Under the pieces are notes generated by a model. The model searched no databases. It was given only the letters and a program-made list of their open reading frames with translations, and was not told the DNA's origin. Below are positions 12,036-22,285 of a stretch of DNA of 64,000 bases, one piece after another. A program made the translations under genes and the position numbers. Source of the DNA: Pyxicephalus adspersus (taxonomy: Eukaryota; Chordata; Amphibia; Anura; Pyxicephalidae); NCBI RefSeq assembly GCF_032062135.1, contig NC_092863.1, positions 18,075,926 through 18,139,925 of the forward strand. The letters run 5' to 3'. Position 1 is the stretch's first letter; the number at the start of each line of letters is the position of its first letter.

Positions 12036-12957
12036 GTTTAACCACCCGGCCGTTAAACCCGACCTTGGTTCGGGGTTAAAACACTTGCAAAAAGTGTTAA
12101 ACCCGAACTTTTCTCAGGTGGTTAAATGCCATCACTTACCTGGTCCCGCTGTGATCATCTGTTCTGTTCTGTTGTTTCAGTGTCGTTCTCCAGCGTCGAT
12201 CTCTAAAAAAATACTCACCCGATCCCCGCAGCTCCTCCGGACAAGTCTGTCCTCTTCCTTCTTCTCCCAGGCGAGTGCAGTGACGATCTCCGGGTTTCCC
12301 GGTGACGTCGCTGCATGCGTCAGTGCGGGCGGGAGGCGGGGCGGGAAATCCAAATAACTTTGTACTGAACTCAATACAAAAAAGCTGTATTCAGTCCAAT
12401 ACAAAGAAATCTTTATATAATATATATATATATAATTGTATTATGTATATATTATATAAGCAACTGTACAATTACATTACATTATACACAATTTTTTTAA
12501 AGATTTTCTTTTTATGTTTTATAAAAAAAAATTTTTAATAATAAATTTATAAAATTTTGGACATATTTCGGTGAGTTATGCGGTAATTCGGTGAAGTAAT
12601 TATTGAGTAATTCAGTGAATTATAGCCTACAATCTAAAATAAATTTCCATGCAAAAAATGTAACACTTTTTGCATGGAAGTACAGAAGTTTGGAAAGAAT
12701 TAGAATACCCAGCGTTCGTGTACGCGTCCCTCGGCGATTCTTGATGATGTCCGTGCATGCGCCCGTAGATGGGAGTCGTAGCGGGAAATTCAAATATTTC
12801 AAAATAATACAAAATATATTTATGTGGTTTTGTCTATAGCTATGTGACGTTGTTTTAAAACTTACCACACTAGGGAGGTGTTTTAGAAAAATATATTACT
12901 ATATAGGATACTGAATTATTGTATTTTCATTATTTTTTATTTATTTATGTATTCTTG
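12036..12957 (+). repeat. Composite CpG-rich repeat, family C, copy C1
   Basis: Starts with 'ttaaccacccggccgttaaa' and 'cgaccttggttcgggg', repeated in copy C2 at 12,958 and inverted in C3 near 38,268. The ordered modules are the CCGACCTTGGTTCGGG head, 'cctggtcccgctgtgatcat', 'ttctccagcgtcgatctc', a GC-rich block with 'tgacgtcgctgcatgcgtca', an AT hairpin built on 'gtattcagtccaatacaaa' (12,358-12,406), a long AT-rich core (12,410-12,600), and a tail 'gggaggtgttttagaaaaat' ending in 'gtattcttgttt'. A 13-bp inverted repeat around ttccatgcaaaaa sits at about 12,645-12,679. No coding capacity. The class is unknown. Confidence 0.7.
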
Positions 12958-13013
12958 TTTAACCACCCGAGCGATAACCCCGACCTTGGTTCGGGTTTAA
13001 AATAATTACAATT

Positions 13014-13077
13014 ATCGATAAACCCGAACTTTTCTCACTGTATTTTCATAAAGTGAGAAAAGTTCGGGTTTATCGAT
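13014..13077. repeat. Perfect 26-bp inverted repeat in family C2
   Basis: Arms 13,014-13,039 and 13,052-13,077 are perfect reverse complements with a 12-base loop. The arm carries 'atcgataaacccgaactttt'. C1 has only one such arm (near 12,100), so the second arm is a feature of C2. Confidence 0.9.
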
Positions 13078-13306
13078 CACTTACTCGGTCCCGCTGAGAT
13101 CATCTAGCGCCGTGTTCCAGCGTCGTCCTCCAGCGTCGATCTCCAGCGTCGTCGTCCAGCGTCGGGTGCCCTCTCCGGGAAGAAGAAGCCGGCCGGCGGA
13201 GAAGAAGAAGCCGGCCGGCTTCTTCTCCCTCCGTAGCGTGTACGTCGGCGCGTACGATGACGTCGGCGCGAGTGTGGGAAATTCAAATTGAAACTCATTC
13301 AAACAC

Positions 13307-13523
13307 ATTTTGTATTGGATTGAATACAAACTCCTGTATCCAATCCAATACAAAATATTTCAAAATAAATACAAAGTATGTAATTGGTAAATTCAAACTC
13401 TCATTTTGTATTGGATTGGATACAGGAGTTTGTATTCAATCCAATACAAAATGAGAGTTTGAATTTTGTTCTCATTTTGTATTGGATTGAATACAAAGTC
13501 CTGCATCCAATCCAATACAAAAT
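13307..13523. repeat. Three consecutive related hairpins
   Basis: Hairpin 1 has arms 13,307-13,328 and 13,335-13,356 (22 bp, one mismatch). Hairpin 2 has arms 13,389-13,424 and 13,431-13,466 (36 bp, one G-T mismatch). Hairpin 3 has arms 13,474-13,495 and 13,502-13,523 (22 bp, two mismatches). Each has a 6-base loop. The loop of hairpin 2 (ggagtt) is the reverse complement of that of hairpin 1 (aactcc), so the middle unit is inverted relative to its neighbours. All share the core 'ttttgtattggatt'. Confidence 0.9.
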
Positions 13524-13665
13524 AATAGAAAATATATTTATGTGGTTTTGTCTGTAGGTATGTGACAGACACTAGGGAGGTGTTTTAGAAAAATATATTA
13601 CTATACAGTATACAGAATTATCGCATTTTCAGTATTTTTCATTTATTTATGTATTCTTGTTTAAG

Positions 13666-15649
13666 CTGATTTTTGTGTATTTTATTTAATTTTATTAAAA
13701 GTATTTTTAAGTTTTTTAGATTAAGTGGGAAAATTTAATAATCACTGACAGGTTTTTACAGGACAGGAACTTAAGGAATACCTATCAAATGGAACATAAA
13801 TAGTATGGGGTAGGATAACTAACAGGGGATTTAACCAATCATCACTCTATACAATATGGAAAAACATTTATTTTAGCGTAGGATAAACTTTAGACCTTGG
13901 CATTTACCCAAAATTAAATACTGATCAGTTTTTGGTCGCCCACCCTTAAAAAAATACAGTCAGACAGATGTATGTACTTCCATTGTAGACCCTCTTTAAC
14001 AATTAGTTTCTTCACTGCAATGCTGATCCTCCAAATTCAGTGCTCTTATTTTGACAAATTATCATGACTTTTAAATTCAACGTAAATGTAATTGTTAAAT
14101 GCTTTTCTTAGGCAGCACAGAGATGTAAATGTACATAGAAACACTAAATCAAATTATCTCTATCGTTTTCACAATTTAAAACGGATGACATAACTCTCTA
14201 AAAGAAACAACCTGGCAGATAATTTTTGCTAAAAAGAAAAACTTTCTCATGCACACAAAGCACATCATGTACAATTCTAGAGCTTAAATTTAAATGAAAA
14301 AATCCTCAGATATTTACAAATGACCCTAACCTAGTGTCAAACATGTTTATGATGGACAGATTTGATTGGTAATTTTGTAATTGTGACCAAGCATTAAATA
14401 AAGTACGAATGACAAATCACAGACAAAATTGTCAGTATTGCTGTATGTTGTCAGTATTGAACAAAAACAAGTATGATCACAAATGCTTTGCCTGCTAGGA
14501 ATACTTTCACCTATCACTGTTTCACTGGACACATTATCTACAAGCAAATGGTGGGGTAGCTTTAGCATTAATGACAGTACAGTAAATGCTCCATTGACTG
14601 TAATGAGAAAAATTATGTTCCAACAGTAGTAATACGTGAATCTGCGGCCAGGCTACAGACTATCAACTATTAACCTAATTTTAAAGTGTATGTAAACAAC
14701 AAACCTGTATTTTGAAATATTCTATTGAGAGAGTTTTGTCATATTGTATCTGTGAAGTAATGTATCATTAAGTAAAAAAGAATAAATCTGCAAGACACAC
14801 CTCAGTATGTTATAAGGAACGGGAGGGGTAGTCCTAAAACATTTCTTGTTCTAGGTTTCTATGTATAAAACAGGTAATCTGACATTTCCTCAAATATTTC
14901 CTGGTGGGAATCAATTATATTTGATGCTCACTGCAGTGTGTTGCGTTAAAATATAGATACATGCATGCTTTTCATGTGTGAAGGGGGCCTAAAGGAAGAG
15001 CCTGGGAAATATATGCAATTTTTAGTTACATTAAACTACACTAGGTAACAACAAAATGTTTTTGGGATTATCTGTATTATACTATAATAAATAATATGAA
15101 GTCCATACACAAACAAAACTGCTTCACATACACAATCATTAGTATGGTCTATATTGTACACATATATTGTATATCACAAGCATACATACCAATGCATTAC
15201 AACTTAAACATACACATACTGTATGTAGCTCAGCACTACAAACATACACTCAATCTTAACACTACTAATCTCAATTTCATCTACTTTGGTGCAACAAAGC
15301 AACAACAGTAGGATGGTACAGTTTTTCTATGGACTGATTTTCTAGTGCATTGGTAACTACTGGGGCTGTACAGTAGTGTGAGGCGGTACCTGCAGTCCAC
15401 TCACAGGTAGTCTAGATCTTCCAGGATGGAACTTCCATATGTGCTGTTGCAAGAAGGTTTGTCTCCCAACAGTCTTAAGAGCATAGAGGAGATACCAGGA
15501 GATGAGCCTTTAAACAAGGACAGCTAGACAGGGCAGTAGAAAGGCAACAACCCAGCAGCAGGACCAGTATCTGCATCTCTGTGCAAGCAGGAACAGGAAG
15601 AGAACTGCTAGGGCCCAACAGGATGACCTCCACTTGGCTACTCGTGTAC
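13666..15649. other. Mostly unique non-coding stretch
   Basis: AT-rich. A family F half-site lies at 14,876-14,917 ('aatctgacatttcctcaaat' then 'gggaatcaatt'). No gene recognised. The 71-codon frame at 15,096-15,311 is low-complexity. Confidence 0.5.
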
Positions 15650-16085
15650 ATGTTACATAGTTACCACTAGGGAAAAAAACATATCCCAGATATAAAACCC
15701 CATAAGACATAGTTAGTCAGAGGAAGGCAAAAAAACCCTGGTACAATTTGCTTCAACAGGTAAAAAAATTCCTTCCTGATTCCAGGAGGCAATTGGATGT
15801 TCCCTGGATCAACAACCTCTGTTATCTTTACTTTAAATCCTTATTAACCAGTTATTTTCTGTACTTTTAGTAAATCATCCAGCTTTTTCCTAAAGCAATC
15901 TATAGTAGTTGCTGAAACTACTTCCTGAGGGAGCCGATTCCACATTTTTACAGACCTTACAGTGAAGAATCCCTTCCTTATCTGGCGCTTACACTTCTTT
16001 TCCTCCAGACGCAAATAGTGCCTTCTTGTTCTTTGTAATGCTCTCAAAGTGAATAATTGGGAAGAGAGTTCTCTAAATAGACCAA
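15650..16085 (-). mobile_element. CR1-type LINE 3' end (ORF2 C-terminus plus 3' UTR)
   Basis: On the minus strand an open frame (16,047 down to 15,844) encodes the terminal part of a CR1-clade reverse transcriptase. The diagnostic string GFFTVRSVKMWNRLPQEVV is followed by FRKKLDDLL; CR1 ORF2 proteins end with a comparable F-T-x-R-x-V-x-x-W-N-x-L-P-x-E-V-V and F-x-x-x-L-D pattern. Upstream, ENSLPNYSL (near 16,075-16,048) belongs to the same protein in a shifted frame. The 3' UTR reads from 15,843 down to about 15,650 and aligns with the fragment at 45,118-45,748. The copy is 5'-truncated, as is usual for LINEs, and frame-shifted. Confidence 0.85.
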
Positions 16086-17014
16086 GGTGTCAGAAACAGA
16101 CTCTATTAGTGTGACATGTGGGACTAACATCGTGTAGTAGGACCTGTGCTCAAATCCTAGCTCCCTGCCGCATGATTGAGTTTGATATTGTAGACCACAT
16201 GGTACAGGACAAGGAAGGTAACTTTTTCTAAACATGACTCATATGAATCATGGTAATGGCCTCTACAGCGCTTTGAGCAAACCTATTACAGATGGTAATT
16301 TGAGGCAACACTCGTCCCCCATCCTTGACCTGATGGGAGTTACAGCACCATTCTGACAATTACCTCCCACAGATATAACTCCCCCAATCCCTTAGATTAC
16401 CACCCATCCACCTCTTTGTTTATCCTGTGGCCCCTCTACACTGACATATCTATAATGCTCTTCACCCAGCTCTTTTTATTTGTTTGTCCCATACTACCTC
16501 ACATTTTGTAAACATAGGCAGCTAACATCTTTTCAAACCAAGGACATTTGCAATATAGTAACTGCATCTACATAGTAACTGCATCTACAACAACATAACT
16601 ATGACAACCTATCTACCCACCAGGCTTTTCTTTTACAGAACAGGAAAAGGGAATTTATCATTTCTGTGCTGGCATTAATCCAGCTAGTACTAAAGTCACA
16701 CTCCAAATTATTTTTTTAAATAAAATTATTTTTTTAGTTAAATTAGTTTTTTTTAAATACAATAACTTTTTATTGTTCATTAATCTTTCTGTTTAAAGGG
16801 TAGGGTTAAATATATATACATGTGTACATGTGCTTATAGTGGGGCAATATAATATTAATGTTTGGTATAATGGTTAAAGTTATATGTATATATAATAATG
16901 ACTTTCCCCGGATCTCCTTATCCTTATGATTAAGCCTGTACAGTGAGGAAAATGCATGTTAGAAGTGGAAGAGTATGCCAGTAAGTCATGATTTATAAAA
17001 AAACAAGGTTCCTT
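16086..17014. other. Non-coding stretch with possible SINE-like segment
   Basis: At 16,145-16,165 'tgtgctcaaatcctagctcc' resembles a tRNA-type box B in a decayed SINE, but no box A could be placed, so no SINE is called. The rest is unique. 16,690-16,780 is T/A-rich low complexity. A poly-A run of 18 lies at 17,015-17,032. Confidence 0.35.
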
Positions 17015-17048
17015 AAAAAAAAAAAAAAAAAATTCAGTGGCATTTGAA

Positions 17049-17345
17049 CAGTATTTCTCAACCAGCATTTTGTGGAACCCCCAGGTTCTGCCTGAGATTG
17101 CTAGGGGTTTCCTGAGCAATGAACCCTTTGTGCTTCTCATGTTAGTTTAAGTGACACCAGTAATATTTTTGGCTATCTGTAAGGGTGACATTCTTCTCTT
17201 CAGCCAGCAATGTAAGAGACATTATTCCCACTGACTACTATGCTGATTTACTATGAGCTGTGGATACAGTAGTTATATCAGGGGTTCCATGAAGACCTGG
17301 AAGTTATTTTAAGGGTTATTCCAAGGTAAAACTTTGAGAAAGGTT
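17049..17345 (+). mobile_element. hAT-like non-autonomous element, family D, copy 1
   Basis: Begins 'cagtatttctcaaccagcat' and ends near 'aaaactttgagaaaggtt', which are degenerate inverted ends of the c-a-g-t-g-t-t-t-c-t-c-a-a-c-c type common in hAT MITEs. The interior has 'gacaccagtaatatttttgg', 'ctatctgtaagggtgacatt', 'aggggttccatgaagacctg' and 'gaagttattttaagggtt'. The same interior occurs inverted at 54,315-54,520 and in tandem at 38,960-39,375. No coding capacity. Confidence 0.7.
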
Positions 17346-17431
17346 AATTCAGAACGTGACTTTGGCTCTTGTTGGATCTCAGCTTACATGCTACTGCTTT
17401 AGCAGTCTGCCCTTTGTGGCATTCTCTAAGG

Positions 17432-18221
17432 CAGGGGTGTCAAACTCAAATCATATAAGAGGCCCAAATCTAAAACATAGGCCAAGTGGGGGGCCGAACT
17501 TTTTATCAAGATACATAGTCTATGTAAAAGTTTAGATCGTTCTTCACCCTAAGACACCATATCACACGCCATCCTTGTGCATTACTCATGTCCTGAAAAT
17601 AAGAACATGTTTGCATGCTTGTTTTCGTGAACATATATATTCACTTTCCCATTTTCCAATAAATTGTCTCCCCTTTGCTTTTTCTCTTGTTGGAAAGTTT
17701 GAGAGTGATTGCTTTTTTGTTCTTAGCAGCTTTTTCTGAGCTGCTTTTTTCTGAGTACCTGACCTATTCTGGCCTGTCGATGTGAGGGGAATAAAGCCAC
17801 TGACTGTGCTAAGGTGGAGGCCTGTGTCTCTGAGTCTGGAACCATGTAGCATCCAACTAAGACTCTACACCTGAAGCAGCAGCAGCATAATAGTGGCAGC
17901 AGCTTCAAGACTCTGGCACAGTCGTACTTAGTGCTGGGTATTGACACGAGCGTGATTAAGCAGCAACTGGGTTCCTTCTGCTTGCAGCGCAGTAATGCAC
18001 TTGTGTGGACTGGCCCCCTTCTACTTAGCTTTCTGAAGCTTTTTGGGACAGGGTCCTTCAGCTTGAAGCGTGGTTAGGCATTTATGTGGACTGCCCTGCT
18101 TCTACCTGGCTTTCTAAGACTGGGTCCACCTCACTGCAAATGTCAGGTGCTTGGAGGCGGCACAGTCACTGTGGGCCACATAAAATAGCCAGACGGGCCA
18201 TATTTAGTGTTTGACAACTGT
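17432..18221. mobile_element. hAT-like non-autonomous element with degenerate 8-bp target duplication
   Basis: The left end 'caggggtgtcaaactcaaat' and the right end 'atttagtgtttgacaactg' are inverted repeats of the c-a-g-g-g-g-t-g-t-c-a-a-a-c-t-c type used by hAT elements. Sub-terminal 'gggggccgaac' on the left and 'gacgggccat' on the right are also typical. The flanks tctctaag (17,423-17,430) and actccaag (18,222-18,229) match at six of eight positions, consistent with a decayed 8-bp hAT duplication. The interior (about 790 bp in total) shows no transposase. A minus-strand frame at 17,586-17,852 is not protein-like. Confidence 0.75.
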
Positions 18222-18229
18222 ACTCCAAG

Positions 18230-18740
18230 ACCTTACTTGTGTGGCCTCACCTGTCACCATTCCACTCTCTCAGAATGTGTGCATTCTCTTGTTGCCTTAA
18301 CCATCCAAGTTTCACAACCGAAATACCTTACTCTGTGATTAATGCTACTACTAAGCCTGTGTAGTCCCTCCTTCACGGCTGTACAATATCCACACTGTCT
18401 AACAACATCCTGCTATAAATATGCATCAAAACAGGCAAATGTTTTCTAAGTTGGTAATAATGAAAAAATAAGAAAAGGAAATTGGTAAGAGCAATACATT
18501 TTCTGTTTTTTTCCTGAACAGATTTTCTCTTGCTGTATTCTAACATTCACATATAAACATCCGGCTGGCCGACAGAAGTCACACTTATGATTTTTAGCGT
18601 TTGCAGTTTTGTCACTTGAATTATTGATTTTGTCTTCCAGAATGGACAGACACCATTAAATGTCTATAGCCCGTATTGTTTTTTTTTTCTCCTCACTTTA
18701 CAAATCATCCCTAAATCTGTAAAACTGACCTACAAAAGTA
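18230..18740. other. Unique non-coding stretch
   Basis: No recognisable feature. Confidence 0.45.
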
Positions 18741-18915
18741 TGGCAAGGTAAGAAAGAAAGTGTAAAAAAGAGGGAAGGGATAGATAGGGGCAATGAAAAA
18801 TAGGAGACCAGTGAGGGGTGGGGTAGGATAGAAAAAGTGAATAAGCATAAGATAAGAAGAGTACAAGAGAGTAGGAGAAGAAATGTATCGGGATAGAGAA
18901 AAGGAGGGTGACCTT
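18741..18915. repeat. Purine-rich strand-asymmetric tract 1
   Basis: The plus strand is almost all A and G ('ggtaagaaagaaagtg', 'aagagggaagggatag', 'ggagaagaaatg'). A minus-strand Ser/Leu/Phe-rich frame (18,730-18,942) is the expected by-product. Confidence 0.6.
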
Positions 18916-19174
18916 AGCTGGAACTGCTTTTACCCCAGACACACAAGTTGCTTTCCACCTAAAAAGGCCTGCTTCTTGTTATAATTTCCTGATGTTGGCC
19001 ACACCATCCAACCTTGTGTGAACAGATACAAGAGTTTGATTGCTTAATGCACACAGACAGCAGATAGGCAGAAATAACTTTCTTCAAACATGGGCCATAT
19101 ATATAATGTTTAAGGCCTCTACATGCAACACTTAAGGATGAACAGGTGTGCACAAGCCCTAAAGAACAAATGTA
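18916..19174. other. Unique spacer between purine-rich tracts
   Basis: No recognisable feature. Confidence 0.4.
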
Positions 19175-19475
19175 AATGAGAGGGGGTTTGCAGGGACAAT
19201 AGGAATGTAAAATAAAGTGAAGAGTGAAAAAAAAGTGAAGACATGGATTGGAGCAGAGAAAAAAATTAGGGGAGGATAGGAAGACCGAAGAAGAGAATAA
19301 GAGCAGAGATAGATAGAGAAAGCAGAGAGAGCATGGGTGGAAATAAAACAGTCAGGGAAACAGAGTAAGGAAGGAAACAGAAGGACCTAAATGAAGGTGA
19401 TGATGTGGAGATGAAAATGGAAAAGAGAAAGAGCTGGGATAAGTCAGCAAGTAAAAGAGATGAAGGAGGTACTGA
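19175..19475. repeat. Purine-rich strand-asymmetric tract 2
   Basis: GA-rich plus strand ('ggaggataggaagaccgaag', 'agatagatagagaaagcaga', 'gagaaagagctggg'), similar in texture to the tract at 18,741-18,915. Minus-strand frames over it (19,266-19,537) are pyrimidine-coded Ser/Leu/Phe strings. Confidence 0.6.
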
Positions 19476-21285
19476 CATACAATTCTAACTAATCTGTTAT
19501 GGCTGTATCTTTTGTCACATTTGTTTTTTTTTTGCATGCATTATTTGTAAATCTTTTTAGCTCCTTTTTCTCAATATCAAACCAAATTAAATGTGTGGAG
19601 TTGAGTGGAAAATGCATACTTATATATGCCAAATATATACTTCATATGACAAAATTCATCTTTCCAAATATCTAAGCATATGAGAGCAAATTCAAAGATA
19701 TGTGCCAACTTATACTATTTAGTGCACATGTGAAAATTATTTAAATGACCTATCAAATGCACAGTCAGGCTGAATAGAGTGCATACTGTACTTTCAGAAG
19801 GTGGACCATCAAAGCATGCATGCAGGATAAACTCTAAAGTCCTCCATATCTGGGTGGTTACAGACCAGCAACCACTTGCAAGACACTTATCACAACAGGG
19901 GAGTCCTGAAGGTAATATGCCATCTCCAGTCTATCATGTAGTCCAGTTCCCAAGACCCCATTTTAGCAGAATCTCACTTCTACATACCACCTGGCTATTG
20001 CCCCTTATGCTCTACCAACAGGGTTTTTCCAGAAGATATTACTCTGCTGCCCAACTAAATAAGTGAATGCCCACTTCAAAAGCAGGCCTTACTTTTAAGA
20101 CTGAAGAAAAAAAAATTCAGGAAAAGTTGAAAACATTACTAAACATACAGCAGTGTATCCCTATAAGGCTTTCAATTTTTCTCTTCAAGAGTGCACATGT
20201 TCCCAAGAAAGGGTTGCCCTTCCGACCAGAGATGTTAAAATTGTCTCCTCTGTCTTTCAAACGTAATCTCTCTTATGACTATCTACACTTCATACCCTTC
20301 TTCTAGTCCTTCATTTAAGGACCTAAATGGTAATATATTTTTCTATAGATACAGCAGCTCTCTCCATTGATAGGGACCTGTAACAATATACTGGTAAGTC
20401 CGATTAAATCTAGTATGGCCACGGTTAGTCCATACTGCGTCTATATAAGTTGCGGATTTTGCGTGGAAAAAGGATACAATTTAGAACTGGAGAAAAGTCT
20501 GTGGGCAAATTCAGACAGTTTATATAATATGTGAGACACTAAAGGTATGTGAAAACATATTTACAATAAAGATTATGCACACTGCTGTATACCCTTACTA
20601 TTTTGCATAAAAACAGGAATACTTAGTTTGCATAAAATGCTATACATAATCAAGGTGACCAACTGTGTCCTTAGCCATTCCCTACTCTAATTTGCAAAAT
20701 ACCAAATCCAACAGCAAGTAAACATTTGCCTAGAAATAGTGGCTAATCATTAAGGGAATGGCTATGCATCAAATACCATGCTTCTGTCTAATAAAGGTGC
20801 CCTTACCAGGCACTTTGGAATAATAGATTAGATGCTTAGATGATATAATGGCAGTTAGAAGGGGTTAACTATGAAGTAAAAATGACAGGCCCAGTATCAG
20901 ACCAATCTCAAACAGTCTAATTTTATTAATCTGAATTTGCAATCTTTTTCCTTCTTCTGATGATAGATTTGATGACAAGTGTCTGGCCTAAGTGAATGAA
21001 CAAATATCTGACATGTGAAAAATGGCTTAAAGCAGAACTAGAGGCAAAAAACAAAACTGAATATAATGTTCAGTTGGCTACATGATTACCAATGCCCAGT
21101 CTGTTTTCTCAATTTTCCCTTTTATTGTCAAAAATTACTTGCTGCTTGCTGCTAGCACTTTCTGATTTTCCACCCTCCAGTGATTAAACTGCTGTCCATC
21201 TCTAACTCCATCCACTTACCTCATGAATGACAGCAAATTCGTGCAGACTGAACTTTGCACATACAAAGTGAAAAATGCAGATAAG
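19476..21285. other. Unique non-coding stretch
   Basis: Two adjacent frames (19,779-20,066 and 20,067-20,306, plus) have no domain-like pattern and no splice or polyadenylation context. 21,031 starts with 'taaagcagaactagaggcaa', resembling the head of families G/H, but the rest does not follow. Confidence 0.45.
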
Positions 21286-21452
21286 TTAATTATTATTATT
21301 ATTATTAATATTACTAGTAAACAGGATTTTTATAGAGGCAACATATTACACAGCGCTGTACATTAAATAAGGGTTGCAAATGACAGACAGATACAGACAG
21401 TGACACAGGAGGAGGAGGAGAGGACCCTGCCCAGAAGAGCTTACAATATACG
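21286..21452 (+). repeat. (TAA)n-anchored repeat, family I, copy 2
   Basis: The (TTA)n head is followed by 'aacaggatttttatagaggc', 'caacatattacacagcgctg', 'ttgcaaatgacagacagata' and 'gagcttacaatata'. Same orientation as copies 1 and 4. Confidence 0.85.
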
Positions 21453-21484
21453 AGATTGGCTTTCCCTCAAAAAATTGTCCTTCG

Positions 21485-21625
21485 ACCATGGTAATGACAT
21501 ATGGCTATGGCTTTAGATTGTCCCTTGAGGGACAGTTAGTGATATGACAATGGACTTTGTAAAGCGCTGGGTAATATGTCAAGGCTACAGTTTATAAATA
21601 CTGGCTAATATTAATAATAATTTGA
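21485..21625 (-). repeat. (TAA)n-anchored repeat, family J, inverted copy
   Basis: Reads 'agattgtcccttgagggaca', 'gttagtgatatgacaatgga', 'ctttgtaaagcgctgggtaa' and ends in 'tataaatactggctaatatt' plus TAATAA. This is the inverse of the family J head at 61,785-61,900 and resembles the inverted copy at 53,060-53,195. It lies 33 bp from an oppositely oriented family I copy, so the two form a facing pair. Confidence 0.75.
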
Positions 21626-21837
21626 ACCTTGCTGAAACCATCTCACCTTTTCATTAGGCATCTAAGTGTGGGTTCTTACAAGGTGGATGTAACTAGGTAA
21701 AACACAGCAAATAGCTGAACAACATCTAACCCATTTGATGTGCTTCAAAGTGACCATTTACTTTGTCCATGAAGTTCTAAGGAAAAAGGTCACTTAAAAA
21801 AAAAACCTTTGTAACACTTTTCCTTAACCTCTTCTCC
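21626..21837. other. Spacer
   Basis: No recognisable feature. Confidence 0.4.
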
Positions 21838-22285
21838 CTTAAAGCGGAAGTAAACTGAAAAAAATCCCTCACTCCTCTTTACCTTCGCAGATCTGTTGAT
21901 CCCACAGGAGCTTTCCTGGATCCTGTCCCACATCGTCCTGGTATCCACCTTCGTCCTGGCGTGGAGGAAGGGCCGGGTTCTGCCATTTTCTTTCCGCTTC
22001 TTCCATGAAACAGATAGAAATAGATGGAAAAAAAGAGATTGGCATTTTCTTTTTTTACCCCACTGAAAAAAAAGCTGCTTCTGTGCATTCCTGAGATTTG
22101 GCATGTGCTGAAGGAGCAGCTAGAAGCCTCTTGGGATGCGTGACGTATGTATCTCAGGAGGCTCTGCGCTCCTATTCAGAAATGGAGGACCTCCACAAAA
22201 AAAAAGAAGGTAATTTTTACCTTATATAAAAGGGTTGTCTACCCTTTTATGTAAAGTAAAAATTTTACTTTAGGTCCGCTCTAAG
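21838..22285. mobile_element. Family G inverted-terminal-repeat element
   Basis: The left end 'cttaaagcggaagtaaac' mirrors the right end 'actttaggtccgctctaag'. The interior has 'tttaccttcgcagatctgtt', 'ctttcctggatcctgtccca' and a T/A-rich stem near 22,200-22,270 ('ggtaatttttacc', 'aaagtaaaaattttacttt'). The outer bases are themselves symmetric (CTTA/TAAG), so the target duplication cannot be read unambiguously. A diverged relative lies at 45,750-46,025. No coding capacity; minus-strand frames across it are chance. Confidence 0.7.

Larger units (their letters stand above)
12958..13665 (+). repeat. Composite CpG-rich repeat, family C, copy C2
   Basis: Directly follows C1 head to tail and repeats its modules: the head 'ttaaccacccgagcgataac', 'ggtcccgctgagatcatcta', three tandem 'ccagcgtcg' variants (13,118-13,165), 'gacgtcggcgcg', hairpins built on 'ttttgtattggattgaatac', and the tail 'gggaggtgttttagaaaaat' ending 'gtattcttgttt' near 13,664. 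It differs from C1 by an extra GC-rich block of 'gaagaagccggccggc' palindromes (13,185-13,228) and by three hairpins in a row instead of one. Frames crossing the GC-rich part (13,081-13,353, minus) follow base composition. Confidence 0.75.

Noticed and set aside
13185..13260. CpG island promoter
   Set aside because: The CpG richness is explained by family C modules that recur at 12.0 and 38.1 kb. No downstream exon is visible.
13081..13353. Arg/Pro-rich minus-strand frames in the GC-rich block
   Set aside because: Follow from GC-rich repeated ccagcgtcg and gccggccggc words of family C. The frames differ between copies.
16094..16330. Possible tRNA-derived SINE
   Set aside because: A box-B-like gctcaaatcc is present but no box A at the right distance and no second copy in the window.
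18730..19537. Ser/Leu/Phe-rich minus-strand frames resembling membrane peptides
   Set aside because: They are pyrimidine-tract translations of GA-rich low-complexity DNA.
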